Source: Gordonia otitidis NBRC 100426
Lineage (GTDB): Bacteria > Actinomycetota > Actinomycetes > Mycobacteriales > Mycobacteriaceae
DNA length: 64,000 nt
Assembly: GCF_000248075.1 (NCBI RefSeq)
Contig: NZ_BAFB01000076.1
Coordinates: 18,121 to 82,120, forward strand
Reading direction: 5' to 3'
Shown: one piece after another, positions 61,401 to 64,000 of the stretch
Layout: every line of letters begins with the position of its first letter
How positions within the stretch are numbered: position 1 is the first letter of the stretch
The notes under the pieces: generated by a model
What the model was told of the DNA's origin: nothing
Seen by the model: the letters and a program-made list of their open reading frames with translations, nothing else
The model's database searches: none
Made by a program: the position numbers and the translations under genes

Positions 61401-64000
61401 TTGGTGAGGTCGAATCCCGTTGTGGCCGATGAGAACATCTCGTCGTCCGACTCCACGACCGCCCAATCGAGTCGAGAGTCGGCATCCGAGGGGTCCAGTA
61501 TCCGCTGTACCGGACCGGCACCTTCGACCGGATAGACGGTGCGCAATACCTCGTGACGCTCGACTACGTCGTCGAAGCTCCGACGCAAAACGTCGACGTC
61601 GAGGTCCCCACGCAGGCGTACCGCCATCGGGATGTTGTATGCGCCCGACGAGGTATCGAACTGGTTGATGAACCACATCCGCTCCTGCGCGGAGGACAGG
61701 GGAATACGCGCGGGTCGCGGCGCCGCGACAAGTGAACCTGCTCGCTGCGAGCGACCGTCGAGTGCGGCGCACAGGGCACGGACGGACGGATTGTCGAAGA
61801 CGTCGCGTACCGACACCTCGACGTCGAGAGTCACGCCCACCTGTGCGATCAACCGCATGGCGAGCAGTGAGTTGCCTCCTGCGGCGAAAAACGACTCGGT
61901 GACGCCGATCCGCTCGAGTCCGAGTAGTGTTGCGGCGATTCCGGCAACCGATTCTTCGGCCGGAGACGCAGGCGCGACGTAGGTCTCATCGACATCGTGG
62001 AACGAGGGCGACGGCAGTGCCCTGCGATCGATCTTGCCTGCGGAGTTGAGCTTCAGATCGTCAACCGTTACCCACAGCGAGGGCCGCATGTACTCCGGCA
62101 GGCGCTGGGCAACCGCTTCCTCCACGAGGTCCAGATCGACCGACGACGGTGAGACGTAGCCGACAAGATGATCGAGACCACTCGGCGCAGAAGCCACCGC
62201 TGCGGCGACATGGACCACACCGGGTACTGCCGCGACGACCTCTTCGATCTCCCCGAGCTCCAGCCGCTGACCGTGAAGCTTCACCTGAAAGTCCGTGCGT
62301 CCCAGGTATTCCAGCTCGCCGTCGGTGTTCCACCTGACCAGGTCACCGGTGCGATACAGCCGGGAGCCCGGCCCGTCGAACGGATTGGCGACGAACCGTT
62401 CGGCGCTCAGTCCTGGGCGAGAGGCATAACCGCGCGCGAGTTGGACACCACCCAGGTAGAGCTCGCCGACCACGCCGACCGGCACCGGCGTCAACCGGCC
62501 GTCGAGCACCCATGTCGAGGTGTTCCACACCGGAGCACCGATGGGGATGCTGGCTTCCTCGGGCACGACGTGATGGGCGGTGACGTCGACGGCCGCCTCC
62601 GTCGGACCATAGAGGTTGTGCATGCGGACATCGGGTAGCGACCCGAGGACGGCATGAGCGGTCGAGGACTGGAGGGCTTCGCCCGAGGTGAACAGCAGGC
62701 GCACGGTCGCGAGATCCGCCAGGCGATCGGCCACCACGTCGCCGAATACCGACAACATCGACGGAACGAAGTGCACCGTTGTGATCTGTTCGGAGACAAT
62801 GAGATCGGCGAGATAAGCCGGGTCCCGGTGGCCGTCTGGCCGCGCGAGAACCAACGCACCGCCAGTGACGAACGGCAGGAACAGTTCCCATACGGAGACG
62901 TCGAAGGTGATCGGTGTCTTCTGCAGGGTGCGGTCGTCGGCACCGATCGCGTACTCGTCGGCCATCCACAGCAGACGATTGACGATTGCGCGGTGACTGA
63001 CCGTCACCCCCTTGGGTTGTCCCGTCGAACCCGAGGTGAACAGGGTGTATGCGGGGTGGTCGCCGCGCAGGGGCGCCAGGCGGTCGGCATCCGAAACCGG
63101 TGCTACGTCGGCGGCGATCTCGCCTGATGCGTCGATTCCGAGTACTCCGTCGGGCAGCACAGATGTCAAGGCGTCGGGAGTACTACCTGCACGTACCAGC
63201 GCGAGACGCACTCCTGCGGTCGTCAGCATGTACTCGATCCGCTCGGGCGGCGCAGACGGATCGACAGGTACGTAGTGGCCGCCCGCGGTGACGATCGCGT
63301 GAATGGCGATCAGCATCTCCGGCGACCTCTCCATCACGACTGCCACACCGATCTCGGGGCCGATCCCCTGCCGGATGAGTTCGCGGGCCAACAGGTGCAC
63401 CCGAGCCGAGAACTCGCCATGGTCGAGCGAATGCCCGCCATGGACCAGCGCGGGCGACGATGTCCGGCAGGCTGCCGCGGCGGTGAGCAATTTCGGAAGA
63501 ACGGCCTGCGAGTCGATCTCCTTCGCCGGACCGTGTGCGAACCGATCGATGGTGCGTGTCTCGTCATCGGTCAGCACACGCGCAAGCCCCACCGCCATAC
63601 CGGGTTCGCGCACCACGGCGTCGAGTACGGCGAGGAACCGCTGGCACATCTGCGCGACGAGTTCACGATCGAACAGCGCCGTCGCATAGCGGACGGCTCC
63701 GTCCCATCCGCCACTCCCGTCCTGTTGCCCCGAGATGGAATCCGTTGGCCGTGGGACGACAACGAACGTCAGGTCGACCTGGACCGGAAGCTCGTCTGCG
63801 GTGAACGGCTCGAACGAGAGGTCCGTCGCGGGCAGTTCCAATCGTTCGACAGAGCCTGCCGGGTCGACGGAGAGCATCACCTGCGCAAGCGGGGCAAAGG
63901 ACTCGGTCCGAACCGGGCTCACCGCGTCCACGACAGATTCGAACGGCACGTCGGAGTGGGCCATGGCGTCGAGGTCGGTAGCGCGCACGCGGCGGAGCAG
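52421..64000 (-). CDS. NRPS subunit (NRPS-2a): ...C-A(Ser)-T-C-A-T-E-C-A-T-C, N-terminus outside window
   Basis: About 3859 residues are visible; the frame is open at the right edge inside a C domain. The order is partial C (from 64000), A, T (GGNSL ~61870), C (HHIAFDG ~61325), A, T (GGDSI ~58630), E ([10 protein letters not shown] ~58045), C (HHILFDGWS ~56595), A, T (GGNSL ~54055), C (HHIVADGES ~53500) and an 80-residue tail. The pockets read DVWHFSLVDK (Ser, identical to EntF as I recall it), DAFVMVLIWK (unassigned, with variants PKAVAV and GPSEAT) and DALFFGVIGK (unassigned). The GGDSI carrier followed by E means the second residue is epimerised to D, and the next C should be of the DCL kind. 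A 15-bp tandem repeat lies in the second A domain. Confidence 0.93.
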   Translation of the reverse strand: MLRRVRATDLDAMAHSDVPFESVVDAVSPVRTESFAPLAQVMLSVDPAGSVERLELPATDLSFEPFTADELPVQVDLTFVVVPRPTDSISGQQDGSGGWDGAVRYATALFDRELVAQMCQRFLAVLDAVVREPGMAVGLARVLTDDETRTIDRFAHGPAKEIDSQAVLPKLLTAAAACRTSSPALVHGGHSLDHGEFSARVHLLARELIRQGIGPEIGVAVVMERSPEMLIAIHAIVTAGGHYVPVDPSAPPERIEYMLTTAGVRLALVRAGSTPDALTSVLPDGVLGIDASGEIAADVAPVSDADRLAPLRGDHPAYTLFTSGSTGQPKGVTVSHRAIVNRLLWMADEYAIGADDRTLQKTPITFDVSVWELFLPFVTGGALVLARPDGHRDPAYLADLIVSEQITTVHFVPSMLSVFGDVVADRLADLATVRLLFTSGEALQSSTAHAVLGSLPDVRMHNLYGPTEAAVDVTAHHVVPEEASIPIGAPVWNTSTWVLDGRLTPVPVGVVGELYLGGVQLARGYASRPGLSAERFVANPFDGPGSRLYRTGDLVRWNTDGELEYLGRTDFQVKLHGQRLELGEIEEVVAAVPGVVHVAAAVASAPSGLDHLVGYVSPSSVDLDLVEEAVAQRLPEYMRPSLWVTVDDLKLNSAGKIDRRALPSPSFHDVDETYVAPASPAEESVAGIAATLLGLERIGVTESFFAAGGNSLLAMRLIAQVGVTLDVEVSVRDVFDNPSVRALCAALDGRSQRAGSLVAAPRPARIPLSSAQERMWFINQFDTSSGAYNIPMAVRLRGDLDVDVLRRSFDDVVERHEVLRTVYPVEGAGPVQRILDPSDADSRLDWAVVESDDEMFSSATTGFDLTKTLPSRIRVRRVDSATVDVVVTVHHIAFDGESTTIFLRDLLAAYAYRSGYSDATLPGLAVQYADFAIWQRERVARGAGAEGVGAQRAYWRAQLADLPQVTDLPMDRPRPAVMVTDAAVLRADIDDRLASGVETFARDRGLTMFMVTHAALAITIARLAATDDVVVSSAIAGRTDPATDDLVGMFVNTLLLRTRLSGGETIANFLSEVRATDVDAFANSDVQFDDLVDELAPDRATAYAPLAQIGFTHVDAARRAPDAQVAVGGITVQPLAVHEDAAKLDLLMAVADRTADSPMAVEITYATALFDERSIDGFVSVWQSVLWAMVEDSQIAVGDIDVVGESAASITSVGRNSTGAVDPAEDGGVSGPATLVDLLSRRTIDPVRTALVSAGEELSYNDFERWTNAIARALIGEGIGVEDVVAIGIERSMRSVAAAFGVLKAGAAFVPIDPRYPSERIEYMISDSGVRIGLTDTRYRDDLGSTCRWLELESLVEGIDDGPIAPTELRGVPRIDNLAYLIYTSGTTGRPKAVAVSQRGIANLLAADGEIADGEIADGEIADGEIAGGGQPAADRSAGQRQTISRSLHVASPSFDAAFFEMLYALGRGHTLVIAPASDYAGDALGHVLESDRVTDMVITPTVLATVDPARAPFVRNLMTVGEACPPELVERWATDGREVFNLYGPSEATIWSTTALSLPGRPVTIGRPIRGVAVYVLDQRLHPVPTGVVGELYLGAHDSLARGYFQRPGLTATAFVADPFSANAGDRMYATGDLARIDVNGDLVFAGRADDQVKINGQRVELGEIESVLAASPTVATAVVVGRSDASERTRLVAYVVPIPGAAIDVDHLTADAAARLAGHMVPHRIVVLDGLPLTPGGKLDVRALPQPDPAALDDYVGPESATEEVLAGIVCGLLGIERVSVRESFFALGGDSIMSIQLASAARSAGIVLTPRDIFEHRTVRAMVRAAAADHHRAPLLTDDVIDDSSSMLPIVSWMIEHSTEPGDFADFNQAAVLFASDRITEEALGTVLGDLVENHPSLSSRLSRESGTWTLDRVGFDPTSSVSTFVTEVSADSSDFADVLRTAHAEAAADLDPTRGRLLRAVLVFGPKGVSRLVLVVHHLAVDAVSWPVLIEDLATAWAQRAGGIDVSLRREVTTSRAWAHALAAQAPGRQDEVPYWTRRLPAPDDVRLLLDRNVDRMSGVASSTHTVAPDVTEVLLTRVPEAFGGNVNDVLLGALARALSGWMRSRDDREQLPLPIQVEGHGRYEAVTERGSRPRRSDLSRTVGWFTTIAPLLIDPGPDIVHAIKSAKEERVALPDNGIGFGLLRQPDSALADRALPAVGFNYLGARASSENGFSPTDLMPDPAAPALPATVSGSMLAQNAIAINVGVVPGTDGRHMTIDVGYVSRLVTESDVREIVRRWTAELETIVDHVAERRHVGLSPSDVPGVELTQTELDELAERYPGADIWPLTPLQSGLYFEADRVSSTQGDVDVYSTQTVLHLRSGVDLDRLREATERVVAHHAALRSSFVRTRGGAIVAVVVDEVDVPWREIGIDASAGSTAEEVSAIAARETAIPFDFTRPPLMRVVAVHHASGISVVITNHHILFDGWSGPLVLADLLSLYATGATYTAQLGDRGDGFGRYTKRLALSDHDAGIKAWGEVLAAVTEPTLVVPDAVGGATRTPRDHRFALGAECSRELDALARERGVTMATVLQFAWAVLLSRLTGNRVVTFGETVSGRPADLDGVETMVGLFINTVPTVVDVNPAASIADVLSSIQADKVRVLDHQHLGLSELTSLTSHAVLFDTLSAYESYPVNSEALTEVAEGALPVVGVETADSTHYPLNLTGSPSPDGIVLTLKYLEEAFDGEQIEVFESVLRRILAAAVARPDGLIGDISLAADESGVVGGGAGADAVLLSEVFGQAARDWPERTAVTDAAGRCLTYRDLDAVSNRLARELSERGIGVGSLVALAIPRSTMLLAAIWAVAKTGAAYLPVDPDYPADRVRLMLDDAQAELGLTVEHVTGLPEATTWVTLVEDTVLAVDGGADEAPLSALAARRRPSTADVAYVIYTSGSTGRPKGVAVTHEGLVNFANEIIRGGAAGPDSRVLGFASPSFDASVLEYLLATRSGGTLVYRPADAVGGTLLEDYILNHSVTHTFLTPTVLGTIDPTRVGSLRTVFAGGEAISTTLKNLWSHYLPLKNVYGPTETTIGVTIGAAMSATDPVRLGGPIAGVDFLVLDARMLPVPFGLPGDLYIRGRALARGYLRRPDLTAASFVADPLGKPGERMYRTGDVVRCRRDSEGAPVLEYLGREDGQVKLRGLRLELGEIEAVLGEFPGVRSVVVVGVGGSVATSLAAYLVAEQTIDVADLKAFASTRLPSFMVPDAVMVLDHLPLTPVGKLDRGALPEPLAPQAGEFVAAESEIERRIADAFADVLGVDRVSVTTSFFDLGGNSLSAMRVAARVGEILGADLSVRDLFDAPSVRELASPERGGRPALGEITARSPRPDRIPLSFGQQRMWFINQFEPNEATYNIPIVVRLSGDVDVDVLRTAVSDIVERHEILRTVFPGDNDGARQVILSSDDPAAAPDWATVGSAAQIAEAAGTGFDSTVAPPWRIRVCRQGDGSLLFAAVLHHIVADGESMAPLIGDLAIAYAARRAGNEPQFPPLAVQFADFAIWQHEVLGSPDDDASVAGTQLRFWEKQLSDVPDVLQLPADRPRPEVATHVGARVDFDLPAPIVARVTALASEAGATPFMVIHSALTVLLARLGDTDDVVVSTPVACRGRAVLDPLVGMFVNTLVLRTRLSLGFSFRDVLAGVRATDLGAFAHADVPFESVVERVNPTRSQSFAPLAQVMLAFTEPAPAIAADDTGGLGVEPIAVDFVPAQVDVTVEVHAAEDGDWTGSLLYAVDLFDEKRVRDMAAKLVTMLAALTADPDAPVALAPLIDEQERQQLAQWSDGGPPVTDGTLRRLTRVDGLPRSRSSGGSDASTGEPHDD
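59721..59780. repeat. Four perfect 15-bp tandem repeats inside an NRPS-2a A domain
   Basis: The unit GCGATTTCCCCGTCT occurs four times in a row without mismatch. Read on the coding strand it encodes four DGEIA pentapeptides, between core motifs A3 and A4 of the second A domain in the window. Copy number changes keep the frame. No other A domain here has an insertion at this place. Confidence 0.95.

Noticed and set aside
21374..64000. Calling either NRPS a siderophore synthetase
   Set aside because: The EntF-like Ser pocket and C domain are suggestive, but no dihydroxybenzoate, hydroxyornithine or iron-uptake genes and no iron box are visible in the window.
1..64000. tRNA, rRNA, CRISPR arrays, insertion sequences or integrases
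   Set aside because: No cloverleaf, rRNA, regularly spaced repeat or transposase/integrase motif was seen on reading the intergenic regions and ORFs; mobility of the inserted blocks is therefore unproven.

Overview
The window is high-GC actinobacterial DNA. The gene content (a mycolyltransferase-like esterase, a SigK/RskA pair, a 560-residue mycobacterial-type keto-acid decarboxylase, a CE1758/CE1759-type flavin oxidoreductase pair, DrrAB-like exporters and MbtH-dependent NRPSs) points to a mycolic-acid-containing member of the Mycobacteriales, most like Gordonia or a close relative. The genus is an inference from gene content and protein style; no rRNA is present.

Layout. 1-5.4 kb (minus strand): map (cut by the window edge), adk, secY, then rplO, rpmD, rpsE, rplR, rplF, rpsH, the distal part of the spc ribosomal operon. 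5.4-19.4 kb: a block that interrupts the operon, holding a decayed MFS transporter, a DUF2127 membrane protein, a small cupin, a TDT/SLAC1-type channel, narGHJI (respiratory nitrate reductase), a secreted lipase and a ThDP keto-acid decarboxylase. 19.4-20.9 kb (minus): rpsN, rplE, rplX, rplN, the proximal part of the same spc operon. The operon is therefore split between rpsN and rpsH by about 14 kb.

21.4-37.2 kb (plus): the first biosynthetic locus. A 4602-residue NRPS has the order C-A(Ser)-T-C-A-T-C-A-T-C-A-T-TE. It is followed without gaps by an MbtH-like protein and a DrrAB-type ABC exporter. 37.3-46.1 kb is mixed chromosome: sigK-rskA, a frameshifted mycolyltransferase-like esterase, a frameshifted short LuxR regulator, an acetoacetate-decarboxylase-fold protein, a pirin, an FMN reductase/LLM oxidoreductase pair, a lipoprotein, a DUF4190 protein and a small protein whose N-terminus resembles the start of an adenylation domain.

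46.3-64.0 kb (minus): the second NRPS locus, convergent with the first and continuing past the window. It is a two-subunit line, ...C-A(Ser)-T-C-A-T-E-C-A-T-C followed by A-T-C-A-T-TE, with its own MbtH-like gene downstream. The subunits are divided between a C and an A domain, so the downstream protein begins directly with an A domain. Both lines carry a serine-type A domain reading DVWHFSL(I/V)DK, close to EntF. The other pockets are mostly of an unassigned DALFxGxxxK type. No hydroxyornithine, dihydroxybenzoate or other tailoring genes are visible, so the products cannot be named from this window.
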